A stretch of DNA of 11,790 bases from an uncultured Sulfurovum sp. (lineage in GTDB: Bacteria; Campylobacterota; Campylobacteria; Campylobacterales; Sulfurovaceae). The stretch is taken from contig CAMZNQ010000176.1 of the NCBI GenBank assembly GCA_947313765.1, positions 1 through 11,790 of the forward strand. The letters are read 5' to 3'. Positions 1 to 7,327 of the stretch are shown here, piece after piece. Position numbers and translations under genes: made by a program. Positions within the stretch are counted from its first letter, which is position 1; each line of letters begins with the position of its first letter. The notes under the pieces were generated by a model that searched no databases, had not been told where the DNA came from, and saw nothing but the letters and a program-made list of their open reading frames with translations.

Positions 1-211
1 ATTTGATTTCTTCTCCATAATTATATATTTTTTATGGAATATATTATGGCTAAACTAATCTGAAATAATATTAATTTTTATGATATTTTTTAATAAATCT
101 CTAAAAAAGTGTCATAATTGTGAAAAATATATCTTAATATAAATATTAAATAATATAAAAAAATCAATTATATTTATAGGTAATTATATTACATTGTAAA
201 ATATTTAGATA

Positions 212-976
212 TTATCTATTTGGATTATGAAAGAGCTTCCAGTCACTAATTGTATCTACTTCTGGAAATCCATCAAGTATCTCTTGAGGCTGAAAATTGG
301 GTTTATAACTAAATGCTTTACATCCATCAACCCAATATCCTAAATAAATCCAAGGTAGTTCGAGTACTTTTGCAAGTTCTACTTGATATAGTAGAGAATA
401 TGTTCCTAAAGAGAGTTTAGGATAATCAGGGTCATAGTAGAAATAGATAGAGGAGATTCCATCATCTAAAATATCAATTAAATCTACACCAATAAGTTTA
501 TTATCTCTAAGATATAGAACCTCTTTTCCGAAATCATGCGCTCCCTCTACAAAATTTTCTCTATATTCTCTTGGAGATATATTTCTATGTGACCAACTAT
601 CTTTTTTATGTTTAAATGAGTGATACTTATTGTACAAATCAATATGAGCTTGGGAGAGTGTAGGCTTTTGAATAATAATTTCAGTACTCTTATTTCTCTT
701 TATAGATTTTTTTTGAGATTTACGAAGTTTAAAGTTTTCAACATCAATTCTAATTGATTTACACTCATTGCATCCATTACAAATAGGATGAAAATAGTAA
801 TATCCAAAACGTCTCCAACCACGGGAGATAAGTGCTGTATTATATGTGCGAGTTGCCTCTTCTATATATTTATAGTTCATGCGTACGGAATTTCCATCTA
901 TGTAAGCACACTCATAATCTAGCATACAAAAATCAGTTGATAATGGAGGGGTATCTGTAAAAATATTATTGTTCAT
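212..976 (-). CDS. bpt: Aspartate/glutamate leucyltransferase (Bpt, bacterial ATE family)
   Basis: Bpt transfers leucine from Leu-tRNA to N-terminal Asp or Glu of proteins, creating an N-degron for ClpS/ClpAP-type degradation in the cytoplasm. The 254-residue product has the family layout. The N-terminal half has Cys17 and Cys23, GWRRFG at 53-58 and a Cys66-x2-Cys69-x2-Cys72 cluster. The C-terminal acyltransferase half shows the conserved runs ISSIYFYYDPD, SLGTYSLL and YLGYWVDGCKAFSYK. Length is normal for bacterial Bpt and the frame is intact. It is divergent from the block starting at 1049, with 72 bp between. No Shine-Dalgarno is visible before the ATG. A TAAAAT-like -10 lies only about 8 bp upstream, so the message may be leaderless; that is inference. 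Identification is strong from the motifs. Confidence 0.95.
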   Translation of the reverse strand: MNNNIFTDTPPLSTDFCMLDYECAYIDGNSVRMNYKYIEEATRTYNTALISRGWRRFGYYYFHPICNGCNECKSIRIDVENFKLRKSQKKSIKRNKSTEIIIQKPTLSQAHIDLYNKYHSFKHKKDSWSHRNISPREYRENFVEGAHDFGKEVLYLRDNKLIGVDLIDILDDGISSIYFYYDPDYPKLSLGTYSLLYQVELAKVLELPWIYLGYWVDGCKAFSYKPNFQPQEILDGFPEVDTISDWKLFHNPNR

Positions 977-980
977 AAGA

Positions 981-1020
981 AGAATTTTATCTAAAAAAAT
1001 TCAATTTATAGTAAAATTCT
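981..1020. promoter_or_regulatory. Divergent promoter region with a 9-bp inverted repeat
   Basis: A perfect inverted repeat (AGAATTTTA at 981-989, TAAAATTCT at 1012-1020) sits between bpt and the methyltransferase gene. Each arm contains an outward-facing TAAAAT, which could be a -10 box: 1012-1017 for the plus strand and 989-984 for the minus strand. A TATAGT at 1007-1012 is an alternative plus-strand -10. The symmetry may reflect two back-to-back promoters or an operator. In this AT-rich setting a chance repeat is also possible. Confidence 0.35.
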
Positions 1021-1048
1021 ATCTATTTTAAAAGATGGAGAGAATTAA

Positions 1049-1744
1049 TTGTATATTTATCAACCAATAAAAGGCTATTCTTACAACAGTGATTCAATTT
1101 TTTTATATGATTTTATATCTAAATTTCATCCTAAAGGTTCACTTTTAGATGTTGGTTGTGGTGTAGGAGTATTGTCTCTTCTCTTAAGTAGGGATTTCAA
1201 TATATCTACTACAATTATTGATAAGCAAAATAGTATGTTGATGTATGCAGAGCATAATTTTAAGATAAATAGTTTAGAGGTAGATAGTTACTTAGGAGAC
1301 TTTCTAGAGTTTACTGAGGATAAAAAATTTGATTTTGTAGTTTCAAATCCACCTTTTTATCATCCTGATGTGATTCAAAGCAAAAATGAGCATCTAAATA
1401 TTGCTAGATATGCTAACCATCTTCCTCTTGTAGAGTTTGTAGGAAAAGTTAAAAAGATATTGAAGCCAAGAGGACGATTTGTATTTTGCTATGATGCAAA
1501 ACAGATTGATATAATTTTAGCTCTTTTAAAGGAAAATAAGATTAACCCTGAAGTTATACGTTTTGTACACTCTAAAATTGATAGAGAGTCCAAATTGGTT
1601 ATGATTTCTGCACGTATGAACTCTAAATCATTAACAAAAATAATGCCACCATTAATTGTTTTTGATAAGAGTAGTAACTATCTAGAAGAGGCAAAAGAGG
1701 CTTTTTTTAAAGCTAAAACCCAAAGTATAAAAGGAGATTATTGA
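1049..1744 (+). CDS. trmN6: TrmN6/YfiC-like tRNA (adenine-N6)-methyltransferase
   Basis: This is a SAM-dependent class I methyltransferase of 231 residues. SAM motif I is DVGCGVG at 34-40, and the amino-methylating motif IV is NPPF at 100-103, which is typical of enzymes that methylate exocyclic amino groups. The N-terminal QPIKGYSYNSDSIFLYDFI resembles TrmN6, the enzyme that makes m6A37 in tRNA1(Val) in E. coli. RNA specificity in this lineage is inferred. Translation probably starts at TTG, with AGATGGAGAG about 5-10 bp upstream acting as ribosome binding site; no ATG fits the family start better. It is the first gene of the plus-strand block and ends 3 bp before the next gene. A generic small-molecule or protein N-methyltransferase is the main alternative. 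Confidence 0.8.
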   Translation: MYIYQPIKGYSYNSDSIFLYDFISKFHPKGSLLDVGCGVGVLSLLLSRDFNISTTIIDKQNSMLMYAEHNFKINSLEVDSYLGDFLEFTEDKKFDFVVSNPPFYHPDVIQSKNEHLNIARYANHLPLVEFVGKVKKILKPRGRFVFCYDAKQIDIILALLKENKINPEVIRFVHSKIDRESKLVMISARMNSKSLTKIMPPLIVFDKSSNYLEEAKEAFFKAKTQSIKGDY

Positions 1745-1747
1745 GCG

Positions 1748-2131
1748 ATGAAGAGTAATATCTTAACAGAAAAAGGATATAATTATAGTTTTAACCCATC
1801 TGCATGTGAAGAGTGTGAAGGTGCATGTTGTACTGGAGAGACAGGTTATATATGGGTCAAATACCCCGAAATTGAAGCAATATCTAAATTTTTAGAGCTA
1901 AGTGTAGAAGAGTTTGCTACAATCTATCTAAAAAAAGTTAAACATAGATTCTCTTTAATAGAAAAAAAATTAGAAGATAACAACTATGCGTGTATTTTTT
2001 TTGATAATCATAAAAAACAGTGTACAATATACTCTGTAAGACCACGCCAATGTCGAACATTTCCATTTTGGGAGACATTTAAAAATGATACTAAAGAGGT
2101 AAAAAAAGAGTGTATAGGAATAATAGATTAA
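1748..2131 (+). CDS. YkgJ-family Cys-cluster protein (putative Zn/Fe-chelating domain)
   Basis: The 127-residue protein carries eight cysteines in the pattern of the YkgJ/UPF0153 family: Cys20-x2-Cys23-x3-Cys27-Cys28 near the N-terminus, then Cys82, Cys92, Cys102 and Cys122. The second half has the signature CTIYSVRPRQCRTFPFW at 92-108. The family is thought to bind zinc or an iron-sulfur cluster, but its biochemical role is not settled. No signal peptide or membrane segment is seen, so it is probably cytoplasmic. A good ribosome binding site, AAGGAG at 1731-1736, lies inside the end of the upstream methyltransferase gene. The last 22 bp overlap the start of the lipoprotein gene. The neighbouring tRNA methyltransferase could hint at a joint RNA-modification role, but that is only context. 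Confidence 0.85.
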   Translation: MKSNILTEKGYNYSFNPSACEECEGACCTGETGYIWVKYPEIEAISKFLELSVEEFATIYLKKVKHRFSLIEKKLEDNNYACIFFDNHKKQCTIYSVRPRQCRTFPFWETFKNDTKEVKKECIGIID

Positions 2132-3456
2132 AAAATAGAGTAATTTTACCATTTATATTTTTATCAGTTGTAGGTTGTACAACAAGCTACAAACCAAATA
2201 GTCAAGTTGTACCAGTAGAAGAACTTGCTCATTATAATCCTAAGGATTTTGCAAATAGAAAAGAGGTCTCAAATAGTTCATCTTCTAAAGAAGATGAGTG
2301 GATTATGAAAGCTATCTTTTATGAGCAGAGTAATAATTTTAAAAAAAGTAACTACTTCTATAAAAAATTATATGATACAACAGGTAAAGATGCTTATCTA
2401 TTGAAAGAGTTAAAGACAGCACTATATTCAGGTGTAACTTCAGAAAATATTTCAAAACTAAAAGGGTATATATCTAAACATCCTAAAAACTTATTAGCAA
2501 AAAGATTAATTTTAACATCATATATATATGCTAAAAGATATGAAGAGGCAAAAGAGATGACTAGCTCTCTTCTATCTCAATCACAAGAGGCTAGAGATTT
2601 TGAACTATCTGCAACTCCCTATATCTTTACTAAAGATTACAATAGAGCAGTAGAGTTATTGAAAGATGCTTATAATAAAAGCTATAATGAAAACATTTTA
2701 TTAAAAACAACTACAATATTAGTTAATTATTTAAGAGATACTTCACAAGCAATATCTATTTTAGAGAATCATAGGTTAAATAAACAGTGTAGTCAAAAGA
2801 TATGTTTACAACTTATCTCAATATACTTTCAACAAAACGATATAGAAAAAATAGTACCTATATACAAATCACTATATAGGTCAACTAGAAAAGAGAAATA
2901 TGCAGAAAAAGTTGTAGAGGGGTATTTACATCTTAAAGATTATGGTAGTGCTATTGAATTTCTAAAAAAAGAGTATAATAATCCAGAGATGTTATACTCT
3001 TTATATATTGAATCTAAATCATTTGATAAAGCAGATAAGCTATCTCGAAAATTAATAAAAGAGACTAAAGAGCCTAAATGGTATGCTGAATCAGCTATGG
3101 TACTATATGAATCAACTACAAATAAAGATGATAAAACTATGTTAAAAGAGGTTATTAACCGTTTTGAGATAGCTATGAAGATGGGTATTAAAAACACAGT
3201 CTATTTAAACTACTATGGATATCTTTTAATTGATAAAAATATTGATATTAAAAAAGGTATAAGAGTTATTAAAAAGGCTTTAGAGGAGCAACCTGAAAAT
3301 AGTGCATATTTAGACTCATTAGCACTTGGATATTATAAGCTTGGAGATTGTAAAGAGTCTTTAAATATTATGACAAAGGTTATTAAGATAGAGGGTTTAA
3401 AAGAAGAAGAGATTCGTAACCATTGGGACTTAATAAGTACAAAATGTAAAAAATAG
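2110..3456 (+). CDS. TPR-repeat lipoprotein
   Basis: The N-terminus (residues 1-23) has basic residues, a hydrophobic stretch and the lipobox-like VVGC ending at Cys23, so the mature protein is probably lipid-anchored, likely at the outer membrane facing the periplasm. The rest of the 448 residues is helical with TPR-like repeats. They are clearest at the C-terminus, around 362-425, with [13 protein letters not shown], a [29 protein letters not shown] repeat and a closing helix. Such proteins usually scaffold envelope complexes; no specific partner is evident. The start is GTG at 2110, with AAGAGG at 2094-2099 upstream and the lipobox at the right distance. It overlaps the YkgJ gene by 22 bp, suggesting translational coupling. 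I recall a similar lipoprotein directly before trpC in Campylobacter. Confidence 0.85.
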   Translation: MYRNNRLKNRVILPFIFLSVVGCTTSYKPNSQVVPVEELAHYNPKDFANRKEVSNSSSSKEDEWIMKAIFYEQSNNFKKSNYFYKKLYDTTGKDAYLLKELKTALYSGVTSENISKLKGYISKHPKNLLAKRLILTSYIYAKRYEEAKEMTSSLLSQSQEARDFELSATPYIFTKDYNRAVELLKDAYNKSYNENILLKTTTILVNYLRDTSQAISILENHRLNKQCSQKICLQLISIYFQQNDIEKIVPIYKSLYRSTRKEKYAEKVVEGYLHLKDYGSAIEFLKKEYNNPEMLYSLYIESKSFDKADKLSRKLIKETKEPKWYAESAMVLYESTTNKDDKTMLKEVINRFEIAMKMGIKNTVYLNYYGYLLIDKNIDIKKGIRVIKKALEEQPENSAYLDSLALGYYKLGDCKESLNIMTKVIKIEGLKEEEIRNHWDLISTKCKK

Positions 3457-3469
3457 TAAGAGGGAAAAA

Positions 3470-4267
3470 ATGGCACAGATATTAGATGATATTATTAAAA
3501 AGACAAAAGAGGACTTAGAGAAGAGAAAAGTTGATTATCCATTAGAGTGGTTGGGACGCTCTTTAGCATATAATCCTTTTGCTCCAAAAGATGTAAAAAC
3601 AGCATTAAAGTCTACAAAAGAGAATCCTTATCGAATTATTGCAGAGATTAAAAAGGCTAGTCCAAGCAAAGGGTTGATACGAAAAGATTTTGACCCTATG
3701 GTTATTGGTCAAGCGTATGAAAAAGGTGGAGCAGACTCACTATCTATCTTGACTGAACCACACTTTTTTAAAGGAGATAAAGAGTATCTAGGAATGGTAC
3801 GTCGCTATACTTCGATTCCTCTACTTCGTAAAGATTTTATTGTAGATAAGTATCAAATTATAGAGGCTTTAGCATTTGGAGCAGACTATCTACTCTTAAT
3901 TGCTAAAGCATTAACTAGAAAAGAGTTAAAAGAGTTAATTAACTACACAAGGCACTTAGGAATGGAGGCTTTAGTTGAGATACATGATAAAAAGGATTTA
4001 ACAAAAGCTATCTCTTCTGGAGCAGATATTATAGGGATTAATCATCGTAATTTAGAGACATTTGAGATGGATATGCAACTAAGTGAAAAGCTTATTCCTT
4101 TGATTCCTAAAAATAAGATTATTGTAGCGGAGAGTGGAATCAAAGACCATGAGATGGTTAAAGAGCTTAGTCGTGTTGGAGCAGATGCTTTTTTAGTTGG
4201 AGAACACTTTATGCGTCAAGATGATATAACAAAGGCTGTAAAAGATTTAAAATATGGAAAAGAGTAA
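3470..4267 (+). CDS. trpC: Indole-3-glycerol phosphate synthase (TrpC)
   Basis: TrpC closes the ring of carboxyphenylamino-deoxyribulose phosphate to give indole-3-glycerol phosphate in tryptophan synthesis. The 265-residue TIM barrel has all the expected motifs: [11 protein letters not shown] at 58-68 (Glu59, Lys61), LLRKDFI with Lys121, LVEIH with Glu170, GINHRNL at 189-195 and AESGI at 220-224, which helps bind phosphate. The length is normal and there is no fusion to PRAI (TrpF). A clean AGAGGG ribosome binding site lies about 7 bp before the ATG. It follows the lipoprotein gene by 13 bp and overlaps the SDR gene by 14 bp. No other trp gene is in the window, so trpC here is separated from any trp operon. 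No leader peptide or attenuator is seen. Confidence 0.97.
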   Translation: MAQILDDIIKKTKEDLEKRKVDYPLEWLGRSLAYNPFAPKDVKTALKSTKENPYRIIAEIKKASPSKGLIRKDFDPMVIGQAYEKGGADSLSILTEPHFFKGDKEYLGMVRRYTSIPLLRKDFIVDKYQIIEALAFGADYLLLIAKALTRKELKELINYTRHLGMEALVEIHDKKDLTKAISSGADIIGINHRNLETFEMDMQLSEKLIPLIPKNKIIVAESGIKDHEMVKELSRVGADAFLVGEHFMRQDDITKAVKDLKYGKE

Positions 4268-5084
4268 AATAACTAATAGTATCATTACAGGTTGTTCAAC
4301 TGGAATTGGTTTAGAGACAGCAAAATATCTACAATCAAAAGGGGTTAAAGTCTATGCCACTGTTAAATGTGAAGATGATATTGGTATGCTTAAAGAGTTT
4401 GGTTTAAAAAACGTATTGAAACTAGATGTTACAAAACCTAATGAAATCTCTTCTGTTATTGATAGAGTATTAAAAGATGATGGAAAGATAGATATTTGGT
4501 TCAATAATGCAGGATATGGTCAAGCAGGAGCATTGGAAGATATATCAACAGATGTGTTAAGGGAGCAGTTTGAGACAAATGTTTTTGGATTGCATGAATC
4601 TACAAGGCAGATTATTCCAATAATGCGAAAGCAGGGGTATGGAAAAATCATTCAGCACTCTTCTGTTTTGGGTTTAGTATCTCTTTTTGGTCGTGGTGCA
4701 TATAATGCTAGTAAATATGCCATAGAGGGATTAACAGATACTCTACGTTTAGAGTTAAAAGGCACAGAGATATATCCTACTCTCTTAAATACAGGTCCAA
4801 TAACATCAAATTTTCGTAAAACTGCTATGCAGAAATTAAAAGAGAATGTAGATATAGATGGGTCTATTTTTAAAGAGAATTATCTTAAAAATTTAGAGAA
4901 GAAAAAGTCAAAAGTACCATTTAATGAAGAGCCAATCTCTGTGGCTAAAGTGGTTTATCAAATTGTTATGGCTAAAAAGCCAAAACCAAGATATTACATA
5001 ACAAAAGCAACAACTCTATTGGGGTATTTAAAACGTATTTTAAGTACATCATCACTAGATAGAGTTTTAATGAAAATTGGATAG
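4254..5084 (+). CDS. Classical short-chain dehydrogenase/reductase (SDR)
   Basis: This is a 276-residue NAD(P)-dependent oxidoreductase of the classical SDR type. The cofactor loop is TGCSTGIG at 12-19, the stabilising NNAG is at 84-87, Asn109 is in place, and the catalytic residues are Ser137 and Tyr150-x3-Lys154 (YNASK). The C-terminal part, with [19 protein letters not shown], resembles the 17-beta-hydroxysteroid-dehydrogenase-like SDR subgroup, although steroid is unlikely to be the substrate in this organism. The substrate cannot be read from sequence. The start overlaps trpC by 14 bp and lacks a strong Shine-Dalgarno, which suggests translational coupling to trpC. The end overlaps the alternative early start of mogA, but not the start preferred here. 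All catalytic residues are intact. Confidence 0.9.
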   Translation: MEKSKITNSIITGCSTGIGLETAKYLQSKGVKVYATVKCEDDIGMLKEFGLKNVLKLDVTKPNEISSVIDRVLKDDGKIDIWFNNAGYGQAGALEDISTDVLREQFETNVFGLHESTRQIIPIMRKQGYGKIIQHSSVLGLVSLFGRGAYNASKYAIEGLTDTLRLELKGTEIYPTLLNTGPITSNFRKTAMQKLKENVDIDGSIFKENYLKNLEKKKSKVPFNEEPISVAKVVYQIVMAKKPKPRYYITKATTLLGYLKRILSTSSLDRVLMKIG

Positions 5085-5106
5085 AGAAAAAAGGAAAATA
5101 GAAAAG

Positions 5107-5640
5107 ATGGATAAGATTAATATAGGTGTAATCACAACAAGTGATAGAGCAAGTCAAGGGATATATGAAGATATATCAGGCGTAGCAATTATGGATACAA
5201 TGAGAGAGTATCTCCTTAATGAGTGTGAGTATGAGTATAGATGTATTCCTGATGAACAGCCCATTATTGAGAGTACGTTAATAGAGTTAGCTCGTGATAA
5301 AAATTGTGACCTTATTGTTACTACAGGTGGAACAGGACCTGCTCCAAGAGATGTTACAACCGAAGCTACTGAAAATGTTTGTCAAAAATTACTTCCAGGG
5401 TTTGGAGAGCAGATGAGAGCAGTAAGTTTACAATATGTTCCAACAGCTATTCTATCTCGGCAAACAGCTGGGATTTGTGATGGTAGTTTAATTATTAACC
5501 TACCAGGTAAACCAAAATCTATTCGAGAATGTTTAGATGCTGTTTTTCCTGCTGTTCCATACTGTATTGACCTAATTGGTGGCTCTTTTATGGAAGCCAA
5601 TGAAGATATTATTAAAATATTTAGACCAAAGAGTAAATAA
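5107..5640 (+). CDS. mogA: Molybdopterin adenylyltransferase (MogA)
   Basis: MogA adenylates molybdopterin before molybdenum insertion during cofactor synthesis. The 177-residue product is close to E. coli MogA throughout: SDRAS at 12-16, IPDEQ with Asp49, TTGGTGPAPRDVT at 72-84 with Asp82, a run containing GFGEQMR and VPTAILSRQ, LPGKPKSIRECL, VPYCI and a final FRPKS. Asp49 and Asp82 match the positions I recall as catalytic in E. coli. A longer frame opens at a TTG at 5077, but the ATG at 5107 aligns with the family start (Ile6-Gly7) and is preferred; AAGG at 5091-5094 is upstream. It implies that the host makes molybdoenzymes, for example nitrate reductase or formate dehydrogenase. The stop overlaps the next start as TAATG. 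Confidence 0.93.
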   Translation: MDKINIGVITTSDRASQGIYEDISGVAIMDTMREYLLNECEYEYRCIPDEQPIIESTLIELARDKNCDLIVTTGGTGPAPRDVTTEATENVCQKLLPGFGEQMRAVSLQYVPTAILSRQTAGICDGSLIINLPGKPKSIRECLDAVFPAVPYCIDLIGGSFMEANEDIIKIFRPKSK

Positions 5641-5849
5641 TGAATATAGAATTTATAGAGAAAAAACTTCAAGAGATATATGCAGAGTTAGAAAAAGATG
5701 TTATGGAGATACTAATGGATGAGTCTTTAGACAAAAAAAATACTAATCTAAGGATGCAACCACTAAAATCTACTAAAAAAATATTGGAAAATGCATTAGA
5801 TAGCATTAAAATGGTTGATAAGTTAGGAAAAGAGGATTTAAACAGATGA
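5640..5849 (+). CDS. Small hypothetical protein, 69 aa, helical
   Basis: I do not recognise this protein. It starts at an ATG sharing one base with the mogA stop, with AAAGAG at 5628-5633 as a possible ribosome binding site. The 69 residues are charged and look helical: an acidic N-terminal helix (EFIEKKLQEIYAELEKDVME), a Lys/Asn-rich turn around 30-45, and a second helix ending in Lys and Asp. There is no signal peptide, membrane segment, Cys or His cluster. Its codon use matches its neighbours and its overlap with genes on both sides argues that it is translated. A small cytoplasmic adaptor fits the composition, but no function is claimed. Confidence 0.65.
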   Translation: MNIEFIEKKLQEIYAELEKDVMEILMDESLDKKNTNLRMQPLKSTKKILENALDSIKMVDKLGKEDLNR

Positions 5850-5989
5850 TATGGTGGCTCATTTTATACCTTTTTTTAATATTAACTCTATTCTGGACAC
5901 TACATAAAGCATATAAAACAAAAAATCCAAAATATGGCTATGCTATTTTTTTCAACGTGATTTTAATGGTATTGTTACTTTTTATCTAG
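5846..5989 (+). CDS. Small two-helix membrane protein, 47 aa
   Basis: This short gene begins with ATG overlapping the TGA of the 69-residue gene (ATGA at 5846-5849) and has AGAGG at 5831-5835, 10 bp upstream. It encodes 47 residues. Residues 2-19 are hydrophobic and rich in Trp and Leu (IWWLILYLFLILTLFW). Residues 20-31 form a basic loop (HKAYKTKNPKYG), and residues 32-47 are a second hydrophobic helix ending at the stop. This is a plausible helical hairpin in the inner membrane with the basic loop in the cytoplasm. I do not recognise a family. The good ribosome binding site, the stop-start overlap and the clean hydrophobic-basic-hydrophobic pattern make it a credible gene. It may be the last gene of the block, since the next gene has its own candidate promoter. 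Confidence 0.6.
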   Translation: MIWWLILYLFLILTLFWTLHKAYKTKNPKYGYAIFFNVILMVLLLFI

Positions 5990-6005
5990 TTCCTACACAT
6001 TTTTT

Positions 6006-6014
6006 TGGTATTAT
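6006..6014 (+). promoter_or_regulatory. Candidate extended -10 promoter for lolA
   Basis: TGGTATTAT fits the extended -10 form (TGn plus a TATAAT-like hexamer) common in Campylobacterota and follows a T-rich run. Transcription would begin near 6021, giving a leader of about 26 bases with AGGGA at 6035-6039 before the lolA ATG. It would separate lolA from the mogA block. No -35 box is clear. Confidence 0.45.
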
Positions 6015-6046
6015 ATTAATAATCTAATTTAAATAGGGAATTTTCT

Positions 6047-6613
6047 ATGAAGATATTAATAATTTTATCAATCTCATTTTTAGTGTTATCAGCAGAGATA
6101 ACACTTCCATCTAATTTTACAACTAACTTCCAGCAGACTATTACCAATGATAATGGTAAAGTTATTAAATATAAGGGTGCTGTATACTTTGAAGATATAG
6201 TTGAAACCACCTCTGATGATTCTGGAGTAGAGCATAGTTACAAAAGAAGTCTCTTTAAGTGGAACTATAGAGAACCCTCAAAAAAAGAGGTTTGTACAGA
6301 TGGTGTTCAACTTACTGTTGTTGACCATGATTTAGAACAGGTAGCAAATTATCTAGTTGATGAGGCTATTGATTTAAAATCTATTTTATCAAGAGCAAAT
6401 AAGCTAACTTTAAGTGATTATCAAGCATCATATAAGAATATAGAGTATTTAATAACGCTTGATGATAAAAATCAAATATCAAAAATCGTATATGTTGATA
6501 ATTTAGATAATCATGTGAAGATTATATTTTCTAATATGAGATACAATGAGGTTTTTAATAGCAACTTTTTAGTGTGTAACGCACCTAAAGGGTATGATAG
6601 AATAAAAGGATAA
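6047..6613 (+). CDS. lolA: LolA-like periplasmic lipoprotein carrier
   Basis: LolA carries outer-membrane lipoproteins across the periplasm from the LolCDE exporter. The 188-residue product has a signal peptide (MKILIILSISFLVLSA, probable cut after Ala16) and begins the mature part with a LolA-like run ending FQQTITN. FKWNY at 70-74 matches the aromatic 'F.W.Y..P' strand of the family, and NHVKIIFSNMRYNE near the C-terminus matches the closing strand. The sequence is divergent from enterobacterial LolA, as is usual in this phylum. Two cysteines in the mature part, Cys83 and Cys177, could form a disulfide; this is inference. Ribosome binding site AGGGA is 7 bp upstream. The coiled-coil gene follows after 3 bp. 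The upstream TPR lipoprotein is a plausible client, as are others in the genome. Confidence 0.8.
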   Translation: MKILIILSISFLVLSAEITLPSNFTTNFQQTITNDNGKVIKYKGAVYFEDIVETTSDDSGVEHSYKRSLFKWNYREPSKKEVCTDGVQLTVVDHDLEQVANYLVDEAIDLKSILSRANKLTLSDYQASYKNIEYLITLDDKNQISKIVYVDNLDNHVKIIFSNMRYNEVFNSNFLVCNAPKGYDRIKG

Positions 6614-6616
6614 ATA

Positions 6617-7258
6617 ATGGATAGAGTTTTTGCCAATTTTCAGATAGATAGTAATTTTTATATTATTCTATTTCTATTTTTATTAATTAGTATGATTATA
6701 TCTATTTTAATTATTCTTTTTATAAATAGAATAGAGACACTAAGAGGTTTAGTAGAACATGCTAAAGAGATAGATAGAGCAAAAGAGGAGAGGGTATCTT
6801 TCTTAAATAGTGCTTTGAATGAAGAGAAACTCCTTAATGTAAAACTCAAAAATGAGTTAAAAGATTTTTCATCTATACAAAATAGGTTTATTACTTCTGA
6901 AAGTATAGTTCAAAAACTTCAAAACCAGATAATAGAACAAGAAGATGAACATCTTAATGAGTTACAAAAAAATAGATTGACTATTGATAGATTAAGAGTA
7001 AATCATAGAGTATTAACAGATGAGATTGAGAGAATAGAAGAGTCAAACTTCATTGTGAAAAAGAGTTATGAAGAGCTAAAAGAGAGATATAAAATACTCT
7101 ATTTAGAAAACAGAGAACTAAAGATGGAACTTAGTAAATTTATAAAAAATAATAAAATTAATAATCAAACAGATAATAGAGAAGATAAAAATAGAAATTT
7201 TTTTGAGTCAGAAGCAGATAAACTTAGAAAAAATGTACTATTTAACCCTTTCTACTAA
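6617..7258 (+). CDS. Membrane-anchored coiled-coil protein, unknown function
   Basis: The 213-residue protein has one strongly hydrophobic segment at about 14-37, followed by a long, charged, leucine-heptad region at about 40-175 that looks like coiled coil, and an Asn/Lys-rich tail ending NVLFNPFY. The short acidic N-terminus and the Arg at the end of the membrane segment suggest that the coiled coil faces the cytoplasm. The layout recalls the N-terminus of RmuC, but no RmuC nuclease domain follows, so that name is not used. Ribosome binding site AAAGGA at 6605-6610 lies in the end of lolA, and the spacing is only 3 bp, so it is almost certainly cotranscribed with lolA. I recall a coiled-coil gene next to lolA in Campylobacter. 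No function is claimed. Confidence 0.75.
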   Translation: MDRVFANFQIDSNFYIILFLFLLISMIISILIILFINRIETLRGLVEHAKEIDRAKEERVSFLNSALNEEKLLNVKLKNELKDFSSIQNRFITSESIVQKLQNQIIEQEDEHLNELQKNRLTIDRLRVNHRVLTDEIERIEESNFIVKKSYEELKERYKILYLENRELKMELSKFIKNNKINNQTDNREDKNRNFFESEADKLRKNVLFNPFY

Positions 7259-7286
7259 AAATAAAAATCATAATTTAACTCTAAGC

Positions 7287-7321
7287 ATCTTCTAGTAATA
7301 TTACAAAATATTATAGAAGGT
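7287..7321 (+). promoter_or_regulatory. Hairpin enclosing the gph Shine-Dalgarno
   Basis: The left arm CTTCTA-G-TAATATT (7289-7302) pairs with AATATTA-TAGAAG (7307-7319) around the loop ACAA, with a single bulged G at 7295. That gives 13 Watson-Crick pairs, and two more weak pairs extend it. The right arm contains AGAAGG (7315-7320), the ribosome binding site of the TTG start at 7328. No T-run follows, so it does not look like an intrinsic terminator. It could restrict translation of gph, for example by melting with temperature, or be a protein-binding dyad. Confidence 0.5.
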
Positions 7322-7327
7322 ATTAAT

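Noticed and set aside
1..18. A minus-strand ATG at 18-16 that could begin a gene running off the left edge (MEKKSN...).
   Set aside because: Only six codons are inside the window and there is no ribosome binding site, so it cannot be supported.
160..192. AATTATATT repeated at 166-174 and 182-190, and a weak stem that might terminate bpt on the minus strand.
   Set aside because: Low-complexity AT sequence; the stem is only about 5-6 A/T pairs with a 10-base loop, too weak to call a terminator.
1970..2152. Minus-strand open frames inside larger genes (also at 2940-3197, 4972-5157, 5382-5672, 6016-6210, 6658-6849, 8403-8612, 9835-10020, 11144-11362).
   Set aside because: Each lies opposite a well-supported gene or its start region, lacks a ribosome binding site and family features, and is best explained as a shadow of AT-rich coding sequence.
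5077..5106. Upstream TTG start giving a 10-residue longer MogA.
   Set aside because: The ATG at 5107 matches the family N-terminus and places the catalytic Asp residues at 49 and 82, as I recall for E. coli MogA.
6617..7258. RmuC-like DNA recombination protein.
   Set aside because: Only the membrane segment plus coiled-coil layout matches; the RmuC nuclease domain is absent.
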